A stretch of 64,000 bases of DNA from an uncultured Aquimarina sp. (GCA_947498775.1 CANMLL010000011.1:62001-126000); one strand, 5' to 3'; shown: positions 7,720 to 17,223, counted from the stretch's first letter. A program made the numbers and translations. Notes: generated by a model not told the origin, from the sequence alone.

Positions 7720-8448
7720 ATGAGAATTATACCAGCCATAGATATTATAGACGGAAAATGTGTACGCCTCTCTAAAGGAGATTATGATACTAAAAAAATA
7801 TATAATGAAAACCCGTTAGAAGTAGCCAAAGAGTTTGAGGATCACGGAATCCAACATTTGCATTTGGTTGATCTGGATGGTGCAAAATCAAAACATATAG
7901 TAAATCATAAGGTTTTAGAACAAATTGCTACAAAAACAAGCTTAAAAATTGATTTTGGAGGAGGTTTGAAAACCAATGAAGATCTTAAAATTGCATTCGA
8001 GAGTGGAGCAAATCAGATTACAGGAGGTAGTGTAGCTGTTAAAAACCCAGATACTTTTTCATCTTGGATTCAGAAATATGGTCCTGATAAAATAATTCTA
8101 GGGGCAGATGCTAATAATGAAAAGATTGCAGTAAGTGGATGGCAGGAGGAGAGTGACAAAGAATTGATTCCCTTTGTACAGCAATATCAAAAGCAGGATA
8201 TATCTTATGTGATTTGTACCGATATTAGTAAAGATGGGATGTTACAAGGTCCTTCTTTTGATTTATATACTAGAATACTTTCAGAGACTGAGAATTTGAA
8301 GCTTATTGCTTCAGGAGGAATATCAGCCTTTGATGAATTGCCTAGATTAGCAGAAATTGGTTGCGAAGGAACAATTATCGGAAAAGCAATTTATGAAAAT
8401 CGAATTAGCTTAAAACAGTTAGAAACATACATACTTCAAACCTCATAA
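7720..8448 (+). CDS. hisA: ProFAR isomerase (phosphoribosylformimino-AICAR-P isomerase)
   Basis: HisA is a TIM barrel of 242 residues that isomerises ProFAR to PRFAR in histidine synthesis. The ATG at 7720 ([17 protein letters not shown]) is the family start; the TTG at 7672 lies inside the cassette repeat. Catalytic D8 in AIDIIDG and the second aspartate in [14 protein letters not shown] are present. The phosphate-binding loops FGGGLKT and ASGGIS with [11 protein letters not shown] are intact. It is separated from hisH by cassette 1 and from the next gene by 4 bp. Confidence 0.96.
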   Translation: MRIIPAIDIIDGKCVRLSKGDYDTKKIYNENPLEVAKEFEDHGIQHLHLVDLDGAKSKHIVNHKVLEQIATKTSLKIDFGGGLKTNEDLKIAFESGANQITGGSVAVKNPDTFSSWIQKYGPDKIILGADANNEKIAVSGWQEESDKELIPFVQQYQKQDISYVICTDISKDGMLQGPSFDLYTRILSETENLKLIASGGISAFDELPRLAEIGCEGTIIGKAIYENRISLKQLETYILQTS

Positions 8449-8452
8449 AGAG

Positions 8453-8965
8453 ATGACAGAAGAAATAGCTAAAGAATTCAAAGAACAAATTATATATCGC
8501 CTCGATGAAAGCACAAGGATGGTATCGTTAAGTTTTGATAAACTTTCGGAAGATGATATTTGGAAGAGACCTAATAAAAATTCTAATAGCATTGGTAATT
8601 TGATTCTTCATCTTTGCGGAAACATAACGCAGTATGCCATTTCTTCTTTAGGAGGAACTGAAGATAAAAGAAAACGCGATGAAGAATTTTCTGCAAAAGA
8701 AGGGATAAGAAAATCAGATCTTTTGAACAAGCTAAAGGATACGGTAATAAAAGCAAAAGATAGTGTTGAAAAAGTATCTGTTTCAGAATTACTTCGTAAA
8801 CGTGAAGTACAGGGGTTTAATATGTCTGGTATAGGAATAGCAATTCATGTTACTGAGCATTATTCGTATCATACGGGGCAAATTGCATTTTGGACAAAAC
8901 AATTAAAAGATAAAAAGAGTTTAGGGTTCTATGACGGAATCGATTTAAATACTAAAAATCAGTAA
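8453..8965 (+). CDS. DinB-superfamily (DUF1572-like) protein
   Basis: This 170-residue protein has the four-helix DinB/YfiT layout with three metal-ligand histidine positions: LILHLCGNI near residue 50, and HVTEHYSYHTGQIAFW near 128-143. Members are putative metal-dependent enzymes; some are thiol transferases in bacillithiol or mycothiol metabolism, but most are uncharacterised. Since this genome also encodes BshA, a bacillithiol-linked role is possible, though this is inference. It sits 4 bp after hisA and is co-transcribed with the his genes but is not part of the pathway. Confidence 0.8.
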   Translation: MTEEIAKEFKEQIIYRLDESTRMVSLSFDKLSEDDIWKRPNKNSNSIGNLILHLCGNITQYAISSLGGTEDKRKRDEEFSAKEGIRKSDLLNKLKDTVIKAKDSVEKVSVSELLRKREVQGFNMSGIGIAIHVTEHYSYHTGQIAFWTKQLKDKKSLGFYDGIDLNTKNQ

Positions 8966-8976
8966 AGCTACAAATT

Positions 8977-9419
8977 ACAAAGTTAGAGGTACGAGTTAAG
9001 AAATAAAAAGCGAATGCAAGATCTAAAGAAAAGAAAACAAAAATTTGCTATTGATTGTTGGCACCTTTGTTCAAAGTTACCTCATACAAGAGAGTACAAT
9101 AACTATGTTATTCAATTACTTAAGAGCTCGAGCTCAGTTGGAGCTAATTATAGAGCTGCTTTAAGAGGTAAGTCTACAGCAGATTTCATAAATAAATTAA
9201 AAATTGTTGAAGAAGAAGCTGATGAAAGTGTATACTGGTTAGAAATTCTAAAAGCTGTAACTGATCAAAATCATAGTTATATAGACCAATTACATAAAGA
9301 AGCAAAAGAGCTATTGGCAATTACGGTGGCTTCCATTAAGACTGCTAGGAAAAACAAAAATTAGTGAATATGAAGCTTAAGTTATATGCTTTCAAACTCG
9401 TACTTTGTACCTCAAAACT
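8977..9419 (+). mobile_element. Four-helix-bundle cassette 2 with imperfect inverted ends
   Basis: The upstream flank contains AAAGTTAGAGGTACGAGTTAAG (about 8979-9000), given here only as position and core GAGGTAC. The downstream flank at about 9392-9420 reads AACTCGTACTTTGTACCTC. Inverting the downstream flank gives the same string, except for a 7-nt insertion (AAAGTAC) and one or two changes. Between them lies one four-helix-bundle gene. The design parallels cassette 1, with different repeat sequence but the same GTAC/AAAGTAC vocabulary. Confidence 0.45.
9014..9364 (+). CDS. Four helix bundle protein (23S rRNA IVP-like)
   Basis: This intact 116-residue protein begins MQDLKKRKQKFAIDCWHLC and contains the family core LLKSSSSVGANYRAALRGKS followed by DFINKLKIVEEEADESVYWLE. 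It is predicted to be all alpha-helical with four helices. The family was first seen as ORFs inserted in 23S rRNA intervening sequences and is related to the Avd accessory protein of diversity-generating retroelements; free-standing copies have no known function. It is clearly paralogous to the copy at 10248 (same MQDLKKR start) and more distantly to the one at 7327. It lies between the dinB-like gene and hisF. Confidence 0.88.
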   Translation: MQDLKKRKQKFAIDCWHLCSKLPHTREYNNYVIQLLKSSSSVGANYRAALRGKSTADFINKLKIVEEEADESVYWLEILKAVTDQNHSYIDQLHKEAKELLAITVASIKTARKNKN

Positions 9420-9431
9420 TTTACCTTAAAT

Positions 9432-10187
9432 ATGCTTACAAAACGAATTATACCGTGTTTGGATATCAAGAACGGCCGAACGGTAAAAGGAGTAAACTTT
9501 GTTGATTTAAGAGATGCCGGTGATCCGGTAGAGCTCGCCGATGCCTATTCAAAAGCTGGAGCAGACGAATTGGTTTTTCTCGATATCTCAGCAACCGAAG
9601 AAAGACGAAAAACATTGGCAAATCTTGTATTACGGGTCGCTGAAAAAGTTAATATCCCGTTTACAGTAGGAGGCGGTATTTCTTCTGTAGAAGATGTTGA
9701 TATTCTTTTGCAAAATGGTGCAGATAAAGTCTCAGTAAATTCCTCAGCTGTCAAAAACCCGCAATTGATAAATGATTTGGCTGCAAAATTTGGTAGCCAA
9801 TGTATTACTGTTGCCATAGACGCAAAGCAAATTGACGATGAATGGAAAGTGCATTTGGTCGGAGGAAAAGTCCCCACTGAACTTAACTTGTTTGAATGGG
9901 CAAAAGAGGTAGAAGAACGTGGAGCGGGCGAGATTCTTTTTACATCTATGGATCACGACGGGACTAAAGATGGTTTTGCTAATAAAGCATTGGCCAGATT
10001 ATCTGAAGAGCTTAATATCCCAATAATTGCTTCTGGAGGTGCAGGAAATATGCAACATTTTGTAGACACATTTAAGGAAGGAAAAGCTGATGCCGCATTA
10101 GCAGCCAGCGTTTTTCACTTTAAAGAAATAGAAATTAAAGATTTAAAAGAGGAATTACGGAGTAATAATATTCCGGTAAGATTATAA
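9432..10187 (+). CDS. hisF: Imidazole glycerol phosphate synthase, cyclase subunit
   Basis: HisF is a 251-residue TIM barrel that uses ammonia from HisH to form imidazole glycerol phosphate and AICAR. The ATG at 9432 ([20 protein letters not shown]) is the family start; TTG 9405 lies in the cassette repeat. Catalytic aspartates are D11 in CLDIKNG and the one in [12 protein letters not shown]. Phosphate loops FTVGGGI and [12 protein letters not shown] and the terminal [10 protein letters not shown] are typical. It is flanked on both sides by four-helix-bundle cassettes, so it is separated from hisH by four genes yet still co-oriented. Confidence 0.97.
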   Translation: MLTKRIIPCLDIKNGRTVKGVNFVDLRDAGDPVELADAYSKAGADELVFLDISATEERRKTLANLVLRVAEKVNIPFTVGGGISSVEDVDILLQNGADKVSVNSSAVKNPQLINDLAAKFGSQCITVAIDAKQIDDEWKVHLVGGKVPTELNLFEWAKEVEERGAGEILFTSMDHDGTKDGFANKALARLSEELNIPIIASGGAGNMQHFVDTFKEGKADAALAASVFHFKEIEIKDLKEELRSNNIPVRL

Positions 10188-10247
10188 AAAATAAAAATTT
10201 TGAATGTAGAACGTAGAGTTCAAAGATTTGTGTCAATTAATTATTAT

Positions 10248-10607
10248 ATGCAAGACTTAAAAAAGAGGACTAAAAAATTTAATCTCGATTGTATTAACTT
10301 TTGCTCATCAATTCCTAAGTCAAGAGAGTTCGATTCATTGGTTAGGCAATTGATACGATCCTCCAGTTCGGTAGGTGCGAATTATAGGGCAGCTAATAGA
10401 GCTAAATCGGATAGAGACTTCATTAATAAGCTGAAAATTGTCGAGGAAGAAGCTGATGAAAGTATGTATTGGTTAGAAGTTTTTAAGGAAATTTTGTCAA
10501 TTAATAAACAAGAAAATGATCGATTAATACAAGAAGCCAATGAGCTTGTAGCTATAATAGTTTCTTCAATCCTGACTGTAAGGAAAAGATTGAAAGATAA
10601 AATATAA
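10248..10607 (+). CDS. Four helix bundle protein (23S rRNA IVP-like), third copy
   Basis: The ATG at 10248 gives 119 residues starting MQDLKKRTKKFNLDC, the same start as the copy at 9014; the TTG at 10200 would read through flank sequence. The core RSSSSVGANYRAANRAKS and DFINKLKIVEEEADESMYWLE is nearly identical between the two, so they are recent paralogs or repeat insertions. Its flanks (about 10194-10224 and 10622-10650) show a weak inverted similarity, TTTGAAtGTaGAaCG against the inverted downstream TTTGAAGTTCGAGCG, about three quarters identical. It lies between hisF and hisIE. Function is unknown. Confidence 0.87.
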   Translation: MQDLKKRTKKFNLDCINFCSSIPKSREFDSLVRQLIRSSSSVGANYRAANRAKSDRDFINKLKIVEEEADESMYWLEVFKEILSINKQENDRLIQEANELVAIIVSSILTVRKRLKDKI

Positions 10608-10653
10608 ATTTAAAGAATTCGTCGATCTCCGCTCGAACTTCAAACTTAAAAAA

Positions 10654-11250
10654 ATGAAAATAAACTTCAATAAAAATAATGACGGCCTTGTTCCTGCCAT
10701 TATTCAGGATGCCTCCACAAAAAATGTACTAATGCTAGGTTATATGAACCAGGAAGCATATGAAAAAACACTTGCAACCAAAAAAGTAACTTTTTATAGC
10801 CGTTCAAAACAAAGATTGTGGACAAAAGGAGAGGAGAGTGGTAACATTTTGAAACTTGTTGACATTAAGAATGACTGTGATCAAGATGCATTACTGATTT
10901 CTGTAAACCCAGTAGGTCCTACTTGTCATACAGGTTCTGATACTTGCTGGAATGAAGAGAACAAACCATCTTTTGGCTTTTTGTCTGAATTGGAAGAAGT
11001 AATTAGGGATAGAAAAGAAAATCAAGATAATTCAACCTCATATGTGGCTTCTCTGTTCAAAAAAGGAATTAATAAAGTAGCCCAAAAAGTAGGAGAAGAA
11101 GCGGTAGAAGTGGTCATAGAAGCAAAGGATGACAATGAAAAACTATTTTTAGATGAAAGCGCAGATCTATTGTTTCATTATTTAATATTATTGCAAGCAA
11201 AAGGGTATACTTTGAATAATATTGTAGAGGTTTTAAAATCAAGGCATTAA
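10654..11250 (+). CDS. hisI: Bifunctional phosphoribosyl-AMP cyclohydrolase / phosphoribosyl-ATP pyrophosphatase
   Basis: This 198-residue HisIE fusion catalyses steps two and three of histidine synthesis. The N-terminal HisI domain (1-110) shows GYMNQEAYEKTLATKKVTFY, SRSKQRLWTKGEESGN, the metal-binding DCDQDALL, and the cysteine motif GPTCHTGSDTCW. The C-terminal HisE domain (about 112-198) shows KKGINKVAQKVGEEAVEVVIEA and DESADLLFHYLILL. It is the last gene of the operon. No strong terminator follows; only a weak hairpin (CCGT...ACGG, 11282-11298) is visible before the next gene. Confidence 0.96.
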   Translation: MKINFNKNNDGLVPAIIQDASTKNVLMLGYMNQEAYEKTLATKKVTFYSRSKQRLWTKGEESGNILKLVDIKNDCDQDALLISVNPVGPTCHTGSDTCWNEENKPSFGFLSELEEVIRDRKENQDNSTSYVASLFKKGINKVAQKVGEEAVEVVIEAKDDNEKLFLDESADLLFHYLILLQAKGYTLNNIVEVLKSRH

Positions 11251-11345
11251 ATAATTGTTGAAAGTAACTTAGGCTTCTAAACCGTTAAAATTTTACGGGG
11301 AATAGATATTTTTTTTAATATTGCGCAACCTTAAACCAATAAACT

Positions 11346-14141
11346 TTGAAAACGAAAAAAGATCAGCTTGTTTTTTTTGGGAGAAAGCTAGTGATTATAA
11401 TTCTTGTAATCTTTCCCATTTCCCATAGTTATGCGCAATGTGATTTAACAAGTACCGTAACTGTCTGTGATATGGAATCTATAGATTTCAATACAGATGG
11501 AGTTCCTGATGGTATAATAGATCTTTTTGTAGAAACCGGCATAACACCGCAGCCGGGTGATATATGGGAATCTACTGGAGACGAATCCGCAGAAGTGGCT
11601 TTAGAAGCTTCTACGGGTATTTTACGTGTGTGGAAACTGATAAATGCCTCTGATGATTATGAATTTACCTTGCGTAATACAAGTTGTTCTCCATCGGTTA
11701 GAGCAACTGTGCAATTTATTCTGGGTCCCTATGCAGGAAAACCTGTAACTACAGGTTTCTATGCAGTATGTGATATAAATTTTGAGTGTGATATTGAAAT
11801 AGAAATAGACTTAGATCTTTTTGAAACTTTGGAAACCAAAGAAGAGGAAGCACCCCCCCATCTCAATGGAACCTGGAGATACACAGGTGCTCTTCCTTCT
11901 TCACAATATGTATTAGAAAATTCAGAATTTGGTGCAACCATACCATATACTCCGGGAGATGGATCTCCTGTGGATAGCCAAGATTTCACGTTTACTTATA
12001 CGATAGCAGGGCAAGGTAGTTGTACTACAAAATCAACTGACATTCAGATAACTTTAATTAGAAGAGCATTCGCCGGATATGCTTCAGAACGTAATATTTG
12101 CATCACCGATGTAAATGTTTGGGATCAAATTATAAACTTGAATGATGATAGGTACTTAGAGCAGGAAGATGAAGACGGTACTTGGTCTTTTACGGAAAGT
12201 AGTGGACTAGAAACTCCTATAACGAATCAAATAAATCTGAAGGATTATATTGACGCCTATTTAAGTTCTCCAGAATATGTACCCGGATTTGGTTGTAAAG
12301 ATTTTGTTTTTAATCACACTGTTAGAAGCAGGGCACCGGTTTGCGAAGATTCCAGAGCATCTGTTGTCTTTAGAGTTTTTGAGGAGTTAAAAGAGTTTGA
12401 GCAAGTAGATGGTCCTGAAGAAATATGCCCGGCAACATATCCTGGAACTGAACTTGACTTGTACGACCTGTTAACTTTTTCACCTGGTTTTGAATATCAA
12501 AATGGCACCAGTGATACAGAATTAGTACGATGGACTTTTGAAAGTGGACCAAGTGATTTGGATTTATTTGAAAATTTAAATGAATTGGAAATGGTTGAAA
12601 GCCATAGAGGGCCTATTTCTATTGCAGGAGCTTCGCCAGGAAGATACGAATTTAGATATACGGTTACAACAGATACAACGTGTACTGCTTTTAAGCCACA
12701 GATCTTATATGAAGGTAGCTTTTGTGCTCCTGATATACGAAGTTTTAATCCGTGTGGAAGTATTTCTGCTCCAGTTGTAATCGAAATTGTTGATTTTGAT
12801 TACGCAGGAGAAAATACCAATATTAATCTTTGTAGTGCCGATGTTACAGATACTGTAAGCTTAAGAAGCCTATTACAGGATAATGGTTCGGTTATTATAG
12901 AAGGGACATGGATTAATGAAGATACCGGGCTTGAGGTTGATGATCAATTTCTATTCCCAGATACCATTACAGATCCTATTAGTTTTTCATTTACCCATCG
13001 AACTGGTGATCCATTATTATGTGAAGATACTGCGCGTCTAGAAGTTACTATCTTTAACCCACCCAACGCAGGTGAAGATGCTATCGTGCAGGTATGTACC
13101 AATGATTTGACAATTAACTTGTTTGATCAATTAGAAGGAAATCCAGATGATTCCGGAAGTTGGTTTGGTCCTTTTGGTTATGTTTCTACTGATAATGTGG
13201 GAAGATTCGATCCTAGTGATGATACGCTTCCTATTTTAGGCCCCGGCGAATATGTTTATTCTGTTCCAGGTAACGATGGCTGCGCAATGGCAGATCAAGC
13301 TACATTAACTATTCGATTTGTGGATCCCATAGCGGTAGGAAACGATATTAACGCGACATTTTGTAAACAAGATGGAGGGATAAATTTGTTTCAGTTATTG
13401 GATCGAAATACAGCACGAACAGGAAGATTTGTAGATCCTCTTGGTTTAGAAGTTCTGGATCAGGAAGGAGTTGTCAGTTTTGAAACATTAACTAATGGGA
13501 TCTATACATTTCAGTACATAATTGATAATAATCAACCGTGTGATATTTCATCTCTAGATGTCAATATTCAAATTGTTGATTTGCCAATTCCAAATGTTCC
13601 TGATCAGGAATTTTGTATTCTGGATGCAGTACGTTTGGATGCGATAGAAGTAGATGTATTAAATTATAATTGGTATGATACGTTAGAGAGCGAAACTCCC
13701 GTGGTTGACAATCCATTACTAGTAGACAATCAGATATACTATATCGCTAGTGTTGATGTAGATAATTGTGAATCAGAACGACTTCAGGTTTCGATTAATA
13801 TTTTAAATACCGGAGAAAGATCTGCAACAGGAGAGTTTTGTACGCTGGATTTTCAAGACGGTGTATCACCAAACGGAGATAACCAAAATGATACCTTTGA
13901 TCTTCTTATCGAAGATGTATATAATATCCCTGAAGCTTTTCCAGATTTTGAATTACAGATATTTAACCGATACGGAAGCCTTGTTTATGAAGGAAATAGT
14001 GATACAGAAGAATTTCGAGGAGAAAGCAATACTTCTGTAAGGCTGGGAGATGACCTCCCATCAGGGACATATTTCTATATTTTCGTTCCAAATTTTGAAA
14101 ATAATTTACCAATACAAGGAAGTTTCTACCTAAGCAGATAA
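11346..14141 (+). CDS. Large secreted surface protein with CHU_C (gliding motility-associated) C-terminal domain
   Basis: This 931-residue protein starts at TTG 11346 (an in-frame TAA precedes it directly) and has a signal peptide, residues 1-31 ending YAQ. The middle consists of divergent Ig-like repeats, each opening with an AGxD...C motif and containing GxW segments. The last 90 residues, from FQDGVSPNGDNQNDTFDL to the end, are the CHU_C / gliding motility-associated C-terminal domain, which marks type IX secretion substrates displayed on the surface. The gene is followed 3 bp later by a PorP/SprF protein and then an OmpA protein. That triad in Flavobacteriaceae exports and anchors SprB-like adhesins, so an adhesin role is inferred. 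Confidence 0.88.
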   Translation: MKTKKDQLVFFGRKLVIIILVIFPISHSYAQCDLTSTVTVCDMESIDFNTDGVPDGIIDLFVETGITPQPGDIWESTGDESAEVALEASTGILRVWKLINASDDYEFTLRNTSCSPSVRATVQFILGPYAGKPVTTGFYAVCDINFECDIEIEIDLDLFETLETKEEEAPPHLNGTWRYTGALPSSQYVLENSEFGATIPYTPGDGSPVDSQDFTFTYTIAGQGSCTTKSTDIQITLIRRAFAGYASERNICITDVNVWDQIINLNDDRYLEQEDEDGTWSFTESSGLETPITNQINLKDYIDAYLSSPEYVPGFGCKDFVFNHTVRSRAPVCEDSRASVVFRVFEELKEFEQVDGPEEICPATYPGTELDLYDLLTFSPGFEYQNGTSDTELVRWTFESGPSDLDLFENLNELEMVESHRGPISIAGASPGRYEFRYTVTTDTTCTAFKPQILYEGSFCAPDIRSFNPCGSISAPVVIEIVDFDYAGENTNINLCSADVTDTVSLRSLLQDNGSVIIEGTWINEDTGLEVDDQFLFPDTITDPISFSFTHRTGDPLLCEDTARLEVTIFNPPNAGEDAIVQVCTNDLTINLFDQLEGNPDDSGSWFGPFGYVSTDNVGRFDPSDDTLPILGPGEYVYSVPGNDGCAMADQATLTIRFVDPIAVGNDINATFCKQDGGINLFQLLDRNTARTGRFVDPLGLEVLDQEGVVSFETLTNGIYTFQYIIDNNQPCDISSLDVNIQIVDLPIPNVPDQEFCILDAVRLDAIEVDVLNYNWYDTLESETPVVDNPLLVDNQIYYIASVDVDNCESERLQVSINILNTGERSATGEFCTLDFQDGVSPNGDNQNDTFDLLIEDVYNIPEAFPDFELQIFNRYGSLVYEGNSDTEEFRGESNTSVRLGDDLPSGTYFYIFVPNFENNLPIQGSFYLSR

Positions 14142-14144
14142 ACC

Positions 14145-15062
14145 ATGAACATAAGAATAGCTTTTATAATTACTATAGTTTTCTGCTCGGTGACATTTGC
14201 ACAGCAGCAACCACAATACTCACAATATATGTATAATATGAGTACTGTTAATCCGGCATATGCAACCGGTCAAAGTGGATTGATCTCAACAGGATTATTA
14301 TATAGACAACAGTGGACAGGTATCGAAGGAGGACCCAGAACAGCCAATGTTTTTGGTAATATCCCCATGAGCGAAAAAATAGAACTTAGCATTAATTATG
14401 TAAACGATAGAATAGGAGATGCAATCCCTGTAAATAACGATTATGTAAATGTCGATTTTGCCTATGTTACAAGGATTTCGGATCGCGCTAGATTGTCATA
14501 CGGACTTAAAGCGGGTATCAATAGTTTTAAAATAGACCCTTCGGGTTCTGATGTGGCCAATGACCCGGCATTTTCTGATAATACGGCTACAACGCAATTA
14601 AATATTGGAGCAGGATTGTATTTGTTTACAAGCAATTTTTATGCAGGAATTTCTTCTCCCAATTTATTGCCAAGTGATGTTGATATTAATGGTGTTGGAG
14701 TTTCTGAAACCAAAACACATTTGTATGGTATTGCGGGTTATGTTTTTGATTTTATAGATGAAGTTCGTTTAAAACCTTCAGTAGTGCTTAAGCAAGTGAT
14801 AGATTCGCCTCTTACTTTTGATATTTCTCTAAATTCGTTGATTTATGATAAATTCGAATTGGGAGTGTCATATCGGTATACAGATTCTTTTATTGCTTTG
14901 GCTGGATTTAATATTACCCAAAGCCTTAAAATAGGGTACTCTTATGACTTTAGTGTAAGTGACCTAAGTGGGTATAATGATGGAAGCCATGAAATTGTAT
15001 TGCTATATAATTTTGACCTTTTAAAATTTGGTAACAAACATACTTCTCCAAGATTTTTCTAA
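14145..15062 (+). CDS. PorP/SprF family type IX secretion system membrane protein
   Basis: This 305-residue protein has a signal peptide cleaved after TFAQ and the family opening QQPQYSQYMYNMSTVNPAYAT. Alternating beta strands fill the rest (for example LYRQQWTGIEGGPRT, IGAGLYLFTSNFYAGISSP), consistent with an outer-membrane beta barrel. In Flavobacterium, SprF is needed to export the adjacent SprB adhesin, and PorP-like proteins are paired with CHU_C-type substrates. It lies 3 bp after the CHU_C protein gene and its stop abuts the next ATG, so the three genes are one unit. Confidence 0.92.
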   Translation: MNIRIAFIITIVFCSVTFAQQQPQYSQYMYNMSTVNPAYATGQSGLISTGLLYRQQWTGIEGGPRTANVFGNIPMSEKIELSINYVNDRIGDAIPVNNDYVNVDFAYVTRISDRARLSYGLKAGINSFKIDPSGSDVANDPAFSDNTATTQLNIGAGLYLFTSNFYAGISSPNLLPSDVDINGVGVSETKTHLYGIAGYVFDFIDEVRLKPSVVLKQVIDSPLTFDISLNSLIYDKFELGVSYRYTDSFIALAGFNITQSLKIGYSYDFSVSDLSGYNDGSHEIVLLYNFDLLKFGNKHTSPRFF

Positions 15063-17165
15063 ATGATAAAGACAAAGATAATACTAGTATTACTTCTAAT
15101 TGCTCAAGTTACTTTTTCTCAAAAGAATAGTAGAGCAGATCGCTTTTTTGAACAAGGGGATTATATCAATGCTGCGTTGCAATATGAGGAAGAGTTAAAT
15201 AGAGAAGGCTATACGAAACATATTTTAGAAAATATAGCCTCATCATATTATAATACATTTCAGTTTAGAAAAGCATATCGATATCTTAAATACTTAACTT
15301 CCGGAAAGTTTTATAATCGTGATAAGTCTTATGATAATGATTATAACTTTATGATGTACCAGGTGCTTTCTGCTTTGGGAGAGTACGAGAAGTCGGTAGA
15401 ATTTTTGGCATTATATAATTCGAATGATTCGGATAAAGGTTTTAATAAATCCGAGGCAATTTCTACGATAGAAGACTTTAAGCTTAAGGATGATGATTAT
15501 ACGGTTTCTGATGCTGGCTTTAATTCTGAAGCCTCAGAATTTGGTGCTGTGAAAAAGGATAGTACAGTCTATTTTACAACAGATAGGTTTCCTCATGGGG
15601 TATTAGATAAAAAGTATAAATGGACGCATCGTCCATTTTTGGATATTTATAAGGTAACTGTTGATAATGACAACAATCCGGTTTCAGATATAGAAACAAT
15701 TTCTAATGAAATCAATTCTAAACTTCATGAAGGTAATTTTTGTTTTACAGAAGACGGAAATACGATGTACCTTTCAAAAAGTAATTCAGAAAAAGGAAAA
15801 AAGAAATTCGATAGTATCAAAAATAACGCTATTCATCTCTATAAAGCGACCAAAGTAAATGGAGTATGGACAAAACCAGAAAAGTTGGCATTTAATGATA
15901 TAAATTATTCTATCGAGCATCCTTCATTATCAAAAGATGAGACTAAATTGTACTTTGCTTCAAACATGCCTGGAGGGTATGGGGATTTTGATATCTATTA
16001 TGTAGATATAAATCTTGACGGGACTTATGGAGAATCAGTTAATCTTGGTCCAACGATAAATACAAAGAACAGAGAGCAATTCCCTTATATTTCAAAAGAT
16101 GGACATCTGTTTTTCTCTTCAAATGGGCATTTGGGACTCGGAATGCTCGATGTTTTTGTTTCTGAATTAAGAAAGGATGAACTTACTAAGCCCATCAATT
16201 TGGGAGCACCAATAAATTCTAGTTTTGATGATTTTTCATTGGTTTATTATAATGAAACAGATGGCTTTTTCGCTTCTAATCGTAAAAAGGTAGGAGATGA
16301 TATGTATTCGTTTTCGCAAATAGGAGAAATTTTCCCAAGAGCGTATAGAACTAGGTTTGAGGTTAGAGATTTTGCCAGTGATAGTTATATTGCTAACTCA
16401 GATGTAGTGTTATACAATAATGATAACGAAATAGTTTATGAAAGTCAATTGGATTCTATTGCAGGATTCGATATCAAAATATTTCCGGGTAAATATAACT
16501 TCAAGGCAGCTTCAGAAGGATATAAAACCAAAACTAAACCTTTTACAGTAAAAGAAAAAGATGAGGCCATTTATGTAATTTATTTAGATCGGGAAAGAAA
16601 GAAAAAAGAAACAATGGTTTCTACAGATGCTGACAGTACCAATATAAGTAGGGTAACAGACAGCAGTAATGTAAAAGATGAAGTCAACATTACAAACATA
16701 CATACCGAAACGAAAAGAAAGAAAGAGGAGGAGATAACAAAGATAAGGCTTAGAGAAACTCTTCTTACCGACAAGGATGGCCCGCCGGTTATAGAAAAAA
16801 ACGGAAAGCTTTATTTTGAAATGCCACCCATTTATTTTGATTATGATAAATGGAATATTAGGTCAGATTCTAAAAAAGTACTCGATAAGCTAGCTTTAAA
16901 GCTAGAAAAGTATAAAAGCGTTTACATAAAAATAAGCTCACACACCGATAGTAGAGGTACCGATTCCTATAACCAGGTATTATCTGAAAGAAGAGCAGAG
17001 TCTACACGTAATTATTTAGCTCTTGTGGGTTATGTAAATGCGCGCAGGATGCAGTTTATTGGGTTTGGTGAATCTCAACCACTTATTAATTGTGATGACA
17101 AAGTATGTACAGAAGAGGAGCATCAAACGAACCGAAGAAGTGAGTTTGAGATTGTTCAATATTAA
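15063..17165 (+). CDS. OmpA family protein with TPR-like and PD40 propeller repeats
   Basis: This 700-residue protein has a signal peptide (ending TFS), an N-terminal TPR-like helical region (25-140) and a PD40-type beta propeller with repeats such as HPSLSKDETKLYFASNMPGG and FPYISKDGHLFFSSN (about 150-420). A carboxypeptidase-regulatory-like domain (about 425-510) precedes a charged linker and a C-terminal OmpA domain (590-700, with SHTDSRGTDSYNQVLSERRA and NRRSEFEI). This is the standard third member of SprB/SprF-type loci and is thought to anchor the exported complex to peptidoglycan. The ATG follows directly after the PorP/SprF stop, and a strong terminator follows. Confidence 0.92.
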   Translation: MIKTKIILVLLLIAQVTFSQKNSRADRFFEQGDYINAALQYEEELNREGYTKHILENIASSYYNTFQFRKAYRYLKYLTSGKFYNRDKSYDNDYNFMMYQVLSALGEYEKSVEFLALYNSNDSDKGFNKSEAISTIEDFKLKDDDYTVSDAGFNSEASEFGAVKKDSTVYFTTDRFPHGVLDKKYKWTHRPFLDIYKVTVDNDNNPVSDIETISNEINSKLHEGNFCFTEDGNTMYLSKSNSEKGKKKFDSIKNNAIHLYKATKVNGVWTKPEKLAFNDINYSIEHPSLSKDETKLYFASNMPGGYGDFDIYYVDINLDGTYGESVNLGPTINTKNREQFPYISKDGHLFFSSNGHLGLGMLDVFVSELRKDELTKPINLGAPINSSFDDFSLVYYNETDGFFASNRKKVGDDMYSFSQIGEIFPRAYRTRFEVRDFASDSYIANSDVVLYNNDNEIVYESQLDSIAGFDIKIFPGKYNFKAASEGYKTKTKPFTVKEKDEAIYVIYLDRERKKKETMVSTDADSTNISRVTDSSNVKDEVNITNIHTETKRKKEEEITKIRLRETLLTDKDGPPVIEKNGKLYFEMPPIYFDYDKWNIRSDSKKVLDKLALKLEKYKSVYIKISSHTDSRGTDSYNQVLSERRAESTRNYLALVGYVNARRMQFIGFGESQPLINCDDKVCTEEEHQTNRRSEFEIVQY

Positions 17166-17212
17166 AAACAAAAGAGCCGGACATGAAAATACCGTACAGG
17201 CTCTTTTGTTTT
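17165..17212. terminator. Bidirectional intrinsic terminator
   Basis: A perfect 14-bp stem is formed by 17165-17178 (AAAACAAAAGAGCC) and 17199-17212 (GGCTCTTTTGTTTT), with T tracts on both strands. It lies between the convergent OmpA gene (ending 17165) and the lipoprotein gene (ending 17224) and should serve both. Confidence 0.92.
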
Positions 17213-17223
17213 GGTTGTTTGAT

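Noticed and set aside
7327-10607. Diversity-generating retroelement because of Avd-like four-helix-bundle genes
   Set aside because: No reverse transcriptase and no template/variable repeat pair are visible nearby, so only the small family members remain.
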